Positions 30,815-39,588 of a stretch of 64,000 bases of DNA are shown here, in pieces. Positions within the stretch are counted from its first letter, which is position 1. Every line of letters starts with the position of its first letter. Position numbers and translations under genes: made by a program. The notes under the pieces are model-generated. The model was not told where the DNA came from. It ran no database searches and saw only the letters and a list, made by a program, of their open reading frames with translations. This DNA is from a bacterium (GTDB lineage: Bacteria > Bacillota > Bacilli > Lactobacillales > Streptococcaceae): the NCBI GenBank assembly GCA_905221375.1, contig CAJNCY010000006.1, forward strand, positions 62,001-126,000. The letters run 5' to 3'.

Positions 30815-31707
30815 TTTTCTAAGAGCAAATCTTTCAAAGAAATCAGAGTTACTGCAACTAATATCATCGCCATACCAAGAAAATCAATGGGATAAAATTG
30901 TTCATTCATGATTAGGAAGGCAAAGAAAACCGCCGAGATTGGCTCAATTGAAGCCAACAAGCTTGACTTGACCGGTCCTATCAGACTGGCTCCTTTAAGG
31001 AAAGCTGTATAGGCAAAGACAGTCCCGATAAGGATAATACCCGCAAAAGCAAGGAGAAAATCAAGACTAGTCGGTATATTGGCCTGTAGAACCCCTGTAA
31101 AAGGAAGGGCGACCAAACCTGCTATGACCATTCCCACACCAATGACCAAGCTGCTCCCCCACTTCTTAATCAAGGCTATGGGCAAAATGATATAGAGTGC
31201 GTAAGTCAGAGCAGAAAATAGACCCCAGAACAGGCCTGCAGGTGTCATGGATAACTGGTCCAACTGCCCATGAGTTGCAATCAGGAAGGTCCCTCCAATG
31301 GCTAATATGATTGAAACAATCTCTCCCAGTGTCGGTGCCACCTTATCTTTGATACAGCTATAAATCAAAATCCCAACAGGACAAACATACTGAAGCACTG
31401 TTGCGGTACCTGCATTGGTTTCCTGAATTGCAGACAAATAGGCAAATTGATTGAGGAATAGACCAATTAGAGCAAAAATGAGAAGAGACAGCAAACTCTT
31501 TCTATCCTTTAAAAAGACCAGCATTTTATCATTTGCAGTAGCATAAGCCAAGACCATGAGAATTCCACCGGCGATTAAAAGTCGTAAGTTGGTCAAAACC
31601 AGAGCCGAAATTCCGTGCGCCATCAGGTATTGGCCACTCGTTCCTGACAGGCCCCAAGCAATCCCAGCCACAACTGTTAATAGAGTCCCTTTTAAACTGT
31701 TTGACAT
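30811..31707 (-). CDS. EamA/DMT superfamily transporter
   Basis: A 298-residue membrane protein with ten helices in two EamA repeats, for example VVAGIAWGLSGTSGQYLM (N-terminal) and FWGLFSALTYALYIIL (middle), GPVKSSLLASIEPISAVFFA and IDFLGMAMILVAVTLIS at the end. The substrate is unknown; relatives export amino acids or metabolites. I chose ATG 31707 because GGAG lies just before it and the longer ORF lies inside the upstream hydrolase gene. It begins 8 nt after that gene, so they form an operon with cppA. Confidence 0.85.
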   Translation of the reverse strand: MSNSLKGTLLTVVAGIAWGLSGTSGQYLMAHGISALVLTNLRLLIAGGILMVLAYATANDKMLVFLKDRKSLLSLLIFALIGLFLNQFAYLSAIQETNAGTATVLQYVCPVGILIYSCIKDKVAPTLGEIVSIILAIGGTFLIATHGQLDQLSMTPAGLFWGLFSALTYALYIILPIALIKKWGSSLVIGVGMVIAGLVALPFTGVLQANIPTSLDFLLAFAGIILIGTVFAYTAFLKGASLIGPVKSSLLASIEPISAVFFAFLIMNEQFYPIDFLGMAMILVAVTLISLKDLLLEK

Positions 31708-31715
31708 ATCTCTCC

Positions 31716-32651
31716 TTACTCTTCTTTGCGAATCAAGTCCATCACTTGATTGCGGTCTAAAATCCATTGAGCCCTCTCATCCTTTTCATAGGTACGATTC
31801 GATAGAAAAATAGCCGCTTCTTGCTTCTGGCGATTCCACATGATAAAGGTACCTGTATAGCCCGTATGGTCTAGCCAATCTCCTTCCAAATTCCATGCCA
31901 AAGAACGTTCCTTGTCATCCAAAGGAGAAAAATTTTTACTCAAATCTCTTGCAAAATCATCTGCTAGATAGTGTTCTAAAAAGATTTGTAAATCCTTTAC
32001 AGTCGAAAACAAACCAGCACTCCCTGCATGTCTGCCCAAGAGGCGAGCCTTGGGATCATGTACCAGACCTGCCTCTACACCTCTAACTGTTGGAACAGCA
32101 AGTTCAACAGGCCCAAACTGTGTTTCATTCATCCCCCAAGTGTTCCAGACTTGCTCCTGTAAAATCACATCCAAGTCTTGATTAAAGATTCTTTCCAAAA
32201 TAAAACCCAACAGCAAAAAATGGACATCCGAATAAAGAAAGGCTGGTTGGCTTCGTCTCTTAAGATGAAACATCGCTTCCTTTAATTCAGGTGCTGTTAA
32301 AAGATCACGATTGGGAATAAAAGGATCAAGATTTGTAGCGTGGGTTAAAAGCTGACGAATAGTGATATCTGGATAATCACTATCAGCTAAAAAATCTGTT
32401 ACCGGTCTGTCAATATCTAATTGACCTTTTTCCCACAAGAAAGTAAAAACGGTACCAACCCCAACAACCTTGCTGACACTAGCTAGATCATAAATCAGTC
32501 CTGCCTCGGTCTGCAAGCCATGCTCTGGGTCACTCTGGCCTAAATAGAACTCCGTCCATTGATGGTCCTTAAAATACGCAAAAGAGGCTCCGGGATAGAT
32601 CCCTGCCTCGATTTGGTCTTCTATTTTTTTAATAATCTTGGTCCACTTCAT
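31716..32651 (-). CDS. Serine hydrolase, class C beta-lactamase-related
   Basis: A 311-residue soluble protein with the penicillin-binding/beta-lactamase fold. The catalytic Ser58-x-x-Lys61 is in LASVSKVVG, the Tyr140 motif is LYSDVHFLLLG (YSD instead of YSN), and a late HTGYTG takes the place of KTG. No signal peptide is seen, so it is probably cytoplasmic and may be an esterase or peptidase. It overlaps cppA by 4 nt (ATGA) and precedes the EamA transporter by 8 nt. Confidence 0.85.
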   Translation of the reverse strand: MKWTKIIKKIEDQIEAGIYPGASFAYFKDHQWTEFYLGQSDPEHGLQTEAGLIYDLASVSKVVGVGTVFTFLWEKGQLDIDRPVTDFLADSDYPDITIRQLLTHATNLDPFIPNRDLLTAPELKEAMFHLKRRSQPAFLYSDVHFLLLGFILERIFNQDLDVILQEQVWNTWGMNETQFGPVELAVPTVRGVEAGLVHDPKARLLGRHAGSAGLFSTVKDLQIFLEHYLADDFARDLSKNFSPLDDKERSLAWNLEGDWLDHTGYTGTFIMWNRQKQEAAIFLSNRTYEKDERAQWILDRNQVMDLIRKEE

Positions 32652-33373
32652 ACTTCTTCAAACCACAATTCAACATTATTTCTATCTTTACCAAGGAAGA
32701 ATTTTTCAGACTTAGGAATAAAATATTCTGTAGACTCAAACTTCTGGCACAGACTCGCTATGTCTAATTCATTGACCAAGAACTTGAGCATAGACAAGTC
32801 CCAGGTAACCGTACTGTCCACAGTCAGATCCTGCCCCTGAGCTGGAATAAAATCAAGGGATTCTCCAACTTCAGATGGCTCCAAGAAACTATCAACATCA
32901 GTTGGGAGGTGTAATTCCATAGAAATTTCAAATTTACTTAAAGAAATTGACTCCAGATCTGTTTGAAATTCTGGCTTTTCTCCTACTTCTACTAGACTTT
33001 CTCTATCATCTTCCGCATGAATCAAAACCAAATCATCTTCTGGAGAGTAAATTTCAAAAGCGTAGCCATTTTGACCTTTATATAATCGATGAATCGAATC
33101 TGTTTTAGCTAATAAGGCCTCGATTTCTAAGGGATTTTCCACCTTGACAATCAATCTAGCCAACTTCTTTCTTCCCTCTACTTTACGAGTGCGCATACTT
33201 GGAGCTTCTTCTAAAACCAGCTTTTCTAGACCTGTTTGATCACCTAGTGACAGAAAGGCTGACTCTTCTAACAAGGCCTTCATGCCAAGGGTTTCAATAT
33301 AAAATGTTTCATTTAATTTTCTATTATTAACTTTTAAAGTAGGAATAATCCGTACAATCTGATTTACATTCAT
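32648..33373 (-). CDS. cppA: CppA family protein (putative C3-degrading proteinase)
   Basis: A 241-residue protein with two domains. The N-terminal half is a glyoxalase/VOC-like fold (IIPTLKVNNRKLNETFYIETLGMKALLEE), and the C-terminal half is the CppA C-terminal domain (LHLPTDVDSFLEPSEVGESL). The pneumococcal homologue was described as degrading complement C3, but no secretion signal or protease motif is visible here, so that role is uncertain. ATG 33373 has GGAGG 6 nt upstream. First gene of a three-gene unit with the hydrolase and the EamA transporter. Confidence 0.85.
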   Translation of the reverse strand: MNVNQIVRIIPTLKVNNRKLNETFYIETLGMKALLEESAFLSLGDQTGLEKLVLEEAPSMRTRKVEGRKKLARLIVKVENPLEIEALLAKTDSIHRLYKGQNGYAFEIYSPEDDLVLIHAEDDRESLVEVGEKPEFQTDLESISLSKFEISMELHLPTDVDSFLEPSEVGESLDFIPAQGQDLTVDSTVTWDLSMLKFLVNELDIASLCQKFESTEYFIPKSEKFFLGKDRNNVELWFEEV

Positions 33374-33614
33374 AAATTCCTCCAACTCTTTTATTTTAAA
33401 GGATTTTAGAATTTTTTACAAGAAATTATGCTCAGATTTACCAATTTTCACCCCATTAAAAATTTTTCTTCAAAAGGCTGACCCAAAACTCCATTTTTAG
33501 GGAAAAATACAAAAGTCAAAAAGTTGATAGGATAAACTGAAATGCTAATCAATGGATTGATAAGAAATAATTGACTGTCTTTGTTGATTTTTGATTACGG
33601 AGGAATATTAGAAA

Positions 33615-33649
33615 TAAAAAGAACCAGCTCTTAAAACTGATTCTTTTTA
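33615..33649 (-). terminator. Terminator after the cytolysin gene
   Basis: On the minus strand AAAGAATCAGT and AGCTGGTTCTTT pair, followed by TTTATTTC. It lies 12 nt past the cytolysin stop. Confidence 0.8.
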
Positions 33650-33660
33650 CAAGTGAAAAA

Positions 33661-35712
33661 TTAGTTATTTTCAACTTTTTCATCGTATTTTGGTCTTAGT
33701 GTTGTACCTGAGTTAATAATTGTACGTTTTTGAACAAGAGGAAGGTCTGTGCGATTATAAACTGTACGCCATGGTTCCCAAACAAGACCTGTTTTTTCTT
33801 GAATCTTCACGCGTATATTGCGCACATTTCCTTTAAATTGAAGTTCAGTTTGGAAACCAGCTGTTCTGTTTTTACCATTATCTTCCCATTGACGTGAGCG
33901 AATGCTTTCAACTCCATCCTTATCATAAGTTACTTCATCCCAGTAAACATAGTAACGAGCGATATAAGCTCCCTTATGGTGTAATTTGAGGTAACCATTT
34001 TTATATGAAGTCACTTTAGTTTCAATGTAGTCTGTATTGCTTTGAATTGTGGCTACTTGATTATCTTTCAAGAATGCAGTCTTATAAGAAATTGGAACAG
34101 CAGGGTTTTGTGTACTGAAAGTAGCTCCTTCTTGAATCAATTTCTTCAAATCTTCTACTGTACCTGTCACAACACGCGCAGCACCATCAGCATTTCCGCC
34201 TACGATTGAAACGGTTACAGTTGTATTCTTCAAGACACGTGCCCATTCAGAGTCTGGTTTAATAGGCACTCCTTTGATGACAGCATTGATTGCTGCTTTC
34301 AACTCTGTACTCTTGCTTGTTGTTTCAAACTTAACATACATTTGACGTCCGTATGAAACGCTGGATACATATACAGGAGGTGTTGTTGCATCAATTCCAC
34401 GTGCTTTCAATTGATCAACCGTTATTCCTGAGGCAAATACATCTGATGGATTTTTTGGAGCATCAAAGTTAGCAGTAAAGTAAACTTGTTTAAAATCAAC
34501 TACCTCAACTTGTTTTTCACCTTTGTGAACTGCATCAAAATCAATTTTTAAGTTAACTCCTACTTTTTCAAAGTCACTTCCGAATTTTGCTTTTAATTGA
34601 TTCATGCTATAAGCAGAAGTTGATTCGTATTGCATGCGTGCTGGAGCAGGATTCTTACCAGCATATTTTTCATGCCAACGATTTAACAGGGTATTTACAC
34701 CTTCCTGCATACCACTTGCAGTTGGTTTAGCATCTACATAGCTATCTCCGCCAACCATACCTGGCAAGTCAACACTGATTCTACCTTTGCTACGATCTAA
34801 ACTAATTTGTTGTGGTTTATTTTCTAGGAGGTCTTGATTTGCTTTAAACAAAGCACCTAGGAAGATATCTCCATTACCATTAATGGCAACATCTGCAGAA
34901 CCATTAGAAAGGTTTTTCTTCACTTTTTCTACAACCACGAATTCATTTCCTTGTTGTTTTGTGCTTGTATTAGTGTAATTTTCTAACGCTTCTCCTTTTC
35001 TAGTCAAAATGTTTAATTTATCATAATTTAAACCAAATAAATAGTTATTTAGCTCTGCAGTATAATCTTTTTTATCTTTATTTTCTGTTTTAACTTTGTT
35101 TTCTGTTTTCTTATCTGCTACTACTTTTTCTTCTTTTACAGCACGATATACTTCAACTTCTGCCAAACTAAGAGGAGTTTTAGATTTATTTAATTCAATT
35201 TTTACATATCGTGCATTAACTCCTGAGAATTGAACATCAACTTTTGGTTGATTATTTAGGGTATCAACATGTTGACGAGTTACTTCCTTACCATCTTTAT
35301 CTAACAAAATAACATCAAAATTAGATAAACGATCTCCTACATTACTGTCTCCACGATTGTAAATACGAACAGTTCCCACACCTTCTTCTTTTGCTAGATC
35401 AACTTTCCACCAAGCATGATCTTCAAAATTTGTATGAGTAACTGAGTGATGTCTGTAAACATTATCTAGATTACCGTCAACCGCTCTAGAAGCATCTGCA
35501 TCATAATAAGTCGAACTCTGACTTGCAGACTTATGAGCAGCAATATTTTCACCAGCAACTTCAGCAACGCTTGGTTCTGTTGCTTTTACTACATTTGTTT
35601 GAAATACAAGGCCAGAACCTAGCAAAAATGTTGCAATGGCAACACCACATACTCCAACGCTACGTTTACGAATAGAATAACGAAATCCTTTATCTTGTTT
35701 ATTTTGAGACAT
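33661..35712 (-). CDS. lly: Lectinolysin-type cholesterol-dependent cytolysin
   Basis: Secreted pore-forming toxin, 683 residues. A YSIRK-type signal (Arg11-Lys16, then GVAIATFLLGSG) is followed by an F-type lectin domain (~55-190) with the fucose set His93, Arg120 and Arg128 at lectinolysin spacing. A Lys/Glu-rich linker leads to CDC domains 1-3 (~215-575) and domain 4 (~576-683). The undecapeptide is EKTGLVWEPWR (639-649), with Lys in place of Cys and the Pro seen in CD59-binding toxins. Tyr588-x-Tyr590, 14 residues, Arg605-Ser606 matches the human CD59-binding motif. Thr671-Leu672 is the cholesterol motif. No LPxTG. It has its own promoter and terminator. Known relatives are S. mitis lectinolysin / platelet aggregation factor. 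Confidence 0.93.
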   Translation of the reverse strand: MSQNKQDKGFRYSIRKRSVGVCGVAIATFLLGSGLVFQTNVVKATEPSVAEVAGENIAAHKSASQSSTYYDADASRAVDGNLDNVYRHHSVTHTNFEDHAWWKVDLAKEEGVGTVRIYNRGDSNVGDRLSNFDVILLDKDGKEVTRQHVDTLNNQPKVDVQFSGVNARYVKIELNKSKTPLSLAEVEVYRAVKEEKVVADKKTENKVKTENKDKKDYTAELNNYLFGLNYDKLNILTRKGEALENYTNTSTKQQGNEFVVVEKVKKNLSNGSADVAINGNGDIFLGALFKANQDLLENKPQQISLDRSKGRISVDLPGMVGGDSYVDAKPTASGMQEGVNTLLNRWHEKYAGKNPAPARMQYESTSAYSMNQLKAKFGSDFEKVGVNLKIDFDAVHKGEKQVEVVDFKQVYFTANFDAPKNPSDVFASGITVDQLKARGIDATTPPVYVSSVSYGRQMYVKFETTSKSTELKAAINAVIKGVPIKPDSEWARVLKNTTVTVSIVGGNADGAARVVTGTVEDLKKLIQEGATFSTQNPAVPISYKTAFLKDNQVATIQSNTDYIETKVTSYKNGYLKLHHKGAYIARYYVYWDEVTYDKDGVESIRSRQWEDNGKNRTAGFQTELQFKGNVRNIRVKIQEKTGLVWEPWRTVYNRTDLPLVQKRTIINSGTTLRPKYDEKVENN

Positions 35713-35774
35713 AAAAAACTCCTATATATGTTTGTACGAATTATTTCTTGAACGCGCTTTCTTGAAACAATAAG

Positions 35775-35803
35775 AGTATAACATAAAAATATTATAGATG
35801 CAA
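35775..35803 (-). promoter_or_regulatory. Promoter of the cytolysin gene
   Basis: On the minus strand TTGCAT (35803..35798), 17 nt, TATACT (35780..35775), 62 nt before the ATG. AGGAG lies 7 nt before the ATG. Confidence 0.65.
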
Positions 35804-35910
35804 TCGTTTTCTTAAAAAATATTATTTTTTATTAACCTAGATTGAATAACTGAACATATGTTAATATTTTTATATTCAAATCAAGAGTGGTCTATACCAC
35901 TAAAAACAAG

Positions 35911-35963
35911 AAAACGCCCAGGCTGAAGTCCCTATCAGTTGGGAATCAGCACTGTTCGTTTTT
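35911..35963 (-). terminator. Terminator after parC
   Basis: GGCTGA..TCCC pairs with GGGA..TCAGC around a short loop, flanked by AAAACG and CGTTTTT, which also pair. It lies about 80 nt past the parC stop. Confidence 0.75.
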
Positions 35964-36039
35964 GTATATATAGTCAAATTCAACTCTTAAATCTATAGCT
36001 TAACAAATTTCTCAATGCAAAGCTTTTCATTGTTGTTTA

Positions 36040-38520
36040 TCATTTCTTAGATTCAAATTCTTTATAAGCTTCCTGAAGATAAGCATCAAAAACTTCTTCA
36101 TCTGAAATCGTGTCAGAGATGAAGCTACCGTTACTTGTTCGTTCTGACAGGTTCAAGTCTTGTAGTCGACTTTCATAGATTGTTCCTTTGTTAGATTGAA
36201 CAAGCAGAGTTTGGTCATTCCCGTCCACTTCTGTACTAAAGAGGTCACCAACGAAGCCTTGCTCTGCAACTGCTCCTGCCAAGAAGACACGGTGCGGTTT
36301 GTTTTTCAATTCACGCAAAACTTGTAAACCACGTTTGGCACGGCTGGTTGCTGGAATTTCCTCAATAGAAACACGTTTCAAGCTTCCACGCTGAGTCAAG
36401 AGGTAGAAGGATGAGGTATTACAGATAAAGGCCGATTGGAGGACATCATCTTCTTTCAAATTCATAGCCTTGACACCTGCTGCCTTAGCACCGACAACAG
36501 GAACCTCCTCGATATTGAAACGAAGGGCATAACCGTTTCGACTAATCAAGAGAACATCATCCAGTTTAATCTGAGCTACTGCTACAATCTGGTCTGTCTC
36601 GTCTTTGAGTTTAGCATACTTGACTGATTTAGATTTATAGGTCCGCCATGGAGTGAATTCTTTGCGTTCTACACGCTTGATTTGACCGAGACGAGTCGCA
36701 GCAAAGTAGGTTGTCGCATCATCAAACTGATCCACGACTTCCACATAGAGGATTTCCTCATTCGTTTCAAAGTTTGTGATGGTTTGACTCAGATGCTCTC
36801 CGATATCCTTCCAGCGAATATCTGCCAATTCATGAATTGGTCTATATATGACATTTCCAAGAGTTGTGAACATCAAGAGATGCTGGGTTGTCTTGGCAGC
36901 TTGTACAAAGATCAAACGGTCATCATCACGTTTGCCAATTTCCTCTAGCGTAGAAGCTGCAAAAGAACGCGGGCTGGTACGCTTGATGTAACCAGCCTTG
37001 GTCACGCTGACGTAGGTATCTTCCTCGGCGATCAGACTAGCTGTATCAATCTCGATTACTTTTGCAGTGTCTTCTAGAGAACTCAAACGTGGTGTCGCAA
37101 ATTTCTTCTTGACCTCACGAAGTTCTTTCTTCATGAGATTGTACATAGTCCGCTCATCACCGATAATAGTCGCCAGCATGGCAATCTTTTCACGAAGTTC
37201 TGCTTCTTCTTCCTGCAAGACAACCACATCGGTATTGGTCAAACGATACAGTTGCAAGGTAACGATGGCCTCAGCCTGCTCTTCTGTAAAATCATAGCTA
37301 ACTTTGAGGTTTTCCTTGGCGTCCGCCTTATTCTCAGAAGCACGGATAAGAGCAATGACTTCGTCCAAAATTGAAATCACGCGAATCAAACCTTCGACGA
37401 TATGGAGACGTTTCTCAGCCTTTTCCTTGTCAAAGCGTGAACGCGCTAAAATCACTTCACGACGGTGGGCGATGTAGCTAGACAAGATTGGAACGATCCC
37501 AACCTGACGAGGCGTGAAATTGTCAATCGCCACCATGTTAAAGTTGTAGTTGATTTGCAGGTCTGTGTATTTGAAGAGATAATTGAGAACAAGCTCCGTA
37601 TTGGCATCTTTTTTTAGCTCAATAGCGATACGAAGACCGTCACGGTCAGACTCATCGCGAACTTCAGCAATTCCTGCTACCTTGTTATTGACACGAACAT
37701 CATCGATTTTCTTGACCAGATTAGCCTTGTTGATTTCATAAGGAATCTCAGTGATAACGATTTGTTCCTTACCACCTTTTAGCTTTTCAATTTCAGTCTT
37801 AGAACGAACGACCACGCGCCCCTTTCCTGTTTCATAAGCTTTCTTGATTTCATCACGGCCTTGGATGATAGCTCCTGTAGGGAAATCTGGCCCAGGCAAG
37901 AATTCCATGAGTTTTTCAACTTTGGCCGTTGGATGGTCAATCATGTAAACCGCCGCATCGATGACCTCAGCCAAATTATGGGGAGGAATATCTGTCGCAT
38001 ATCCAGCCGAAATACCAGTAGAACCATTGACCAAGAGGTTTGGAAATGCTGCTGGTAAAACCGTCGGCTCTTTCTCCGTGTCGTCAAAGTTCCAAGCAAA
38101 AGGAACTGTCTTTTTATCGATATCCTGAAGAAGATAGCCTGCAATCTCAGACAAACGCGCCTCAGTATAACGCATAGCAGCAGGCGGATCTCCGTCCATA
38201 GAACCGTTATTACCGTGCATTTCAACCAAAATCTCACGGTTTTTCCAGTCCTGTGACATACGGACCATGGCATCATAGATAGAAGAATCCCCGTGTGGGT
38301 GGAAATTCCCCATGATGTTCCCGACAGACTTGGCCGACTTGCGATAGCTCTTGTCAAAGGTATTTCCATCCTTATTCATCGAATAAAGAATACGGCGCTG
38401 AACCGGCTTCAAACCATCACGAATGTCTGGCAAAGCCCGGTCTTGAATAATGTACTTGGAGTAGCGCCCAAAACGCTCTCCCATGATGTCCTCCAGGGAC
38501 ATATTTTGAATGTTACTCAT
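36040..38520 (-). CDS. parC: DNA topoisomerase IV subunit A
   Basis: DNA-cleaving subunit of topoisomerase IV, which decatenates daughter chromosomes; 826 residues. The quinolone-resistance region reads HPHGDSSIYDAMVRM with Ser79 and Asp83 in the susceptible state. The catalytic tyrosine is in AAMRYTEARLS (~118). The C-terminal beta-pinwheel domain starts near residue 490. No Shine-Dalgarno precedes the ATG; instead a 31-codon leader ORF ends in an ATGA overlap with it, so translation may be coupled. parE lies 1.9 kb upstream, separated by two extra genes. Confidence 0.97.
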   Translation of the reverse strand: MSNIQNMSLEDIMGERFGRYSKYIIQDRALPDIRDGLKPVQRRILYSMNKDGNTFDKSYRKSAKSVGNIMGNFHPHGDSSIYDAMVRMSQDWKNREILVEMHGNNGSMDGDPPAAMRYTEARLSEIAGYLLQDIDKKTVPFAWNFDDTEKEPTVLPAAFPNLLVNGSTGISAGYATDIPPHNLAEVIDAAVYMIDHPTAKVEKLMEFLPGPDFPTGAIIQGRDEIKKAYETGKGRVVVRSKTEIEKLKGGKEQIVITEIPYEINKANLVKKIDDVRVNNKVAGIAEVRDESDRDGLRIAIELKKDANTELVLNYLFKYTDLQINYNFNMVAIDNFTPRQVGIVPILSSYIAHRREVILARSRFDKEKAEKRLHIVEGLIRVISILDEVIALIRASENKADAKENLKVSYDFTEEQAEAIVTLQLYRLTNTDVVVLQEEEAELREKIAMLATIIGDERTMYNLMKKELREVKKKFATPRLSSLEDTAKVIEIDTASLIAEEDTYVSVTKAGYIKRTSPRSFAASTLEEIGKRDDDRLIFVQAAKTTQHLLMFTTLGNVIYRPIHELADIRWKDIGEHLSQTITNFETNEEILYVEVVDQFDDATTYFAATRLGQIKRVERKEFTPWRTYKSKSVKYAKLKDETDQIVAVAQIKLDDVLLISRNGYALRFNIEEVPVVGAKAAGVKAMNLKEDDVLQSAFICNTSSFYLLTQRGSLKRVSIEEIPATSRAKRGLQVLRELKNKPHRVFLAGAVAEQGFVGDLFSTEVDGNDQTLLVQSNKGTIYESRLQDLNLSERTSNGSFISDTISDEEVFDAYLQEAYKEFESKK

Positions 38521-38612
38521 ATAGGATACAGAGCCCGTAAAATATCAAGTGAAAATAGAAAATTCTTGAAGTAAGCAAGCTCACCAGAGAATTTATCTTT
38601 TTCACGCATCAT
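38517..38612 (-). CDS. 31-codon leader ORF overlapping parC
   Basis: ATG 38612 starts a peptide beginning MMREKDKFSGELAYFKNF and ending ALYPI. Its TGA overlaps the parC ATG as ATGA. An AAAGGAG site lies 15 nt upstream, somewhat far. parC has no site of its own, so this small ORF could deliver ribosomes to parC. The peptide has no recognisable domain, and coding status is inferred from the overlap and frame only. Confidence 0.4.
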   Translation of the reverse strand: MMREKDKFSGELAYFKNFLFSLDILRALYPI

Positions 38613-38614
38613 TT

Positions 38615-38650
38615 AGGGCGTGTTCAACTCCTTTCAAAGAATATAGAGTA
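38615..38650. repeat. 36-bp direct repeat upstream of parC, copy A
   Basis: Matches 38892-38927 with three mismatches. It includes CGTGTTCAACTCCTTTC, so on the minus strand it supplies the AAAGGAG site of the parC leader ORF. Confidence 0.7.
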
Positions 38651-38998
38651 GGTTTTTACAGAAAAGGTGTTCAGTTAGGATATAAAGGGACGATTTGGCT
38701 TGCTAAAAATGTCTGTAGAAAAATAAAAAATCGATGTAGGGCTCGATGAAGTCAAGACGATTTGATTTGACTTTTTTCCGAATAAAATTAGTCCCGTATT
38801 CAGTTACTACAAATAACCAAACGACCCTTTCTGTAGTTTAATGTGTTTAAAATGCGTTGCTTCAGTTAATAAGAAATTTCACATAGCATTCAGGACGTGT
38901 TCAACTCCTTTCGAAGAATGTAGAGTAAATACTATGAAAAAAATATAGAGTAAGTGAATTTTATCCAATTCCTGTATCGTCATTTCCACTTGAAATGT
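38651..38998. other. Non-coding stretch between parC leader and the SAS-like gene
   Basis: No credible ORF on either strand. It contains the second 36-bp repeat (38892-38927), after which the minus strand reads a 7-codon ORF (MLCEISY-stop) in the place where copy A has the 31-codon leader. GGGACGATTTGG (~38689) and CCAAACGACCC (~38816) form an imperfect long-range inverted repeat. The structure looks like a duplicated and decayed leader region. Confidence 0.5.
38892..38927. repeat. 36-bp direct repeat upstream of parC, copy B
   Basis: Partner of 38615-38650 in the same orientation, 33 of 36 positions identical. Confidence 0.7.
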
Positions 38999-39559
38999 CT
39001 ACTCCACAAATCCTCGTTTATACTTGATATGGCTGGCGATATTACTATCTACATCTTTCTTATCCCAAAGTTGGAGTTCCCATGGATAATAAAAATTACT
39101 TTTATTTTTAAAATAGATATGAATACCGACATAGCCATCTTTATCACGTAAATACCAGTTTTTTAGTCCGTACAGCTCTTGCCAATCATCTAGTTTCTCC
39201 ATAACTTGAGCTATCTCTTTGGAACTTAAAATCATACGAGCACCAAAAATATCATTAAGAATGGAATTCACAGGATAGCCCTCTTGACGCTCTGAAAAAC
39301 GTGTAATTTTATCTAAAATAGACTCAGAAGTTTTAACACGATAAACATAGGCAATATCTTGGACATCCGCTTTCATCAGATAGTCATTAATTGACTCATG
39401 TAAATTCAGACGGTAGGCCAAAATCGCTTTAGTCGGAACTTTTGAAAAGGTATGCTTGAGATTGATTTTTTCCACCTTACCCGTTTCAAAATAATCTTTA
39501 GAATATTCTCGATGAATACGATTAATCTCTGTAATGAGGCGTTCCACTTTTTCAATCAT
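38999..39559 (-). CDS. RelA/SpoT-domain protein (small alarmone synthetase-like)
   Basis: A 186-residue protein with the synthetase motif order and no hydrolase or regulatory domain: Arg74-x-Lys76...Ser80-Ile81...Lys84 (YRVKTSESILDKI), Asp103-x-x-Gly-x-Arg108 (DIFGARMIL), GYVGIHI with His147, and Glu161-x-Gln163 (ELQL), then SHIKY. This is the pattern of enzymes that move pyrophosphate from ATP to GDP/GTP, or to tRNA in toxSAS toxins. It is shorter than RelQ/RelP proteins and the usual RT after ExQ is replaced by WD. It lies 29 nt after the ANT(6)-like gene with a GAGGAG site. Function inferred. Confidence 0.72.
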   Translation of the reverse strand: MIEKVERLITEINRIHREYSKDYFETGKVEKINLKHTFSKVPTKAILAYRLNLHESINDYLMKADVQDIAYVYRVKTSESILDKITRFSERQEGYPVNSILNDIFGARMILSSKEIAQVMEKLDDWQELYGLKNWYLRDKDGYVGIHIYFKNKSNFYYPWELQLWDKKDVDSNIASHIKYKRGFVE

Positions 39560-39588
39560 GAGTCTTCTCCTCTCGCTTTTTCATTTTT

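Noticed and set aside
33661..35712. Cell-wall anchoring of the cytolysin and the lipase fusion because of their YSIRK-like signals
   Set aside because: Neither C-terminus has LPxTG, a hydrophobic tail or choline-binding repeats, so both are treated as secreted.
36040..38520. Possible quinolone resistance in parC
   Set aside because: Ser79 and Asp83 are the susceptible residues, and the parE quinolone-pocket segment also looks normal.
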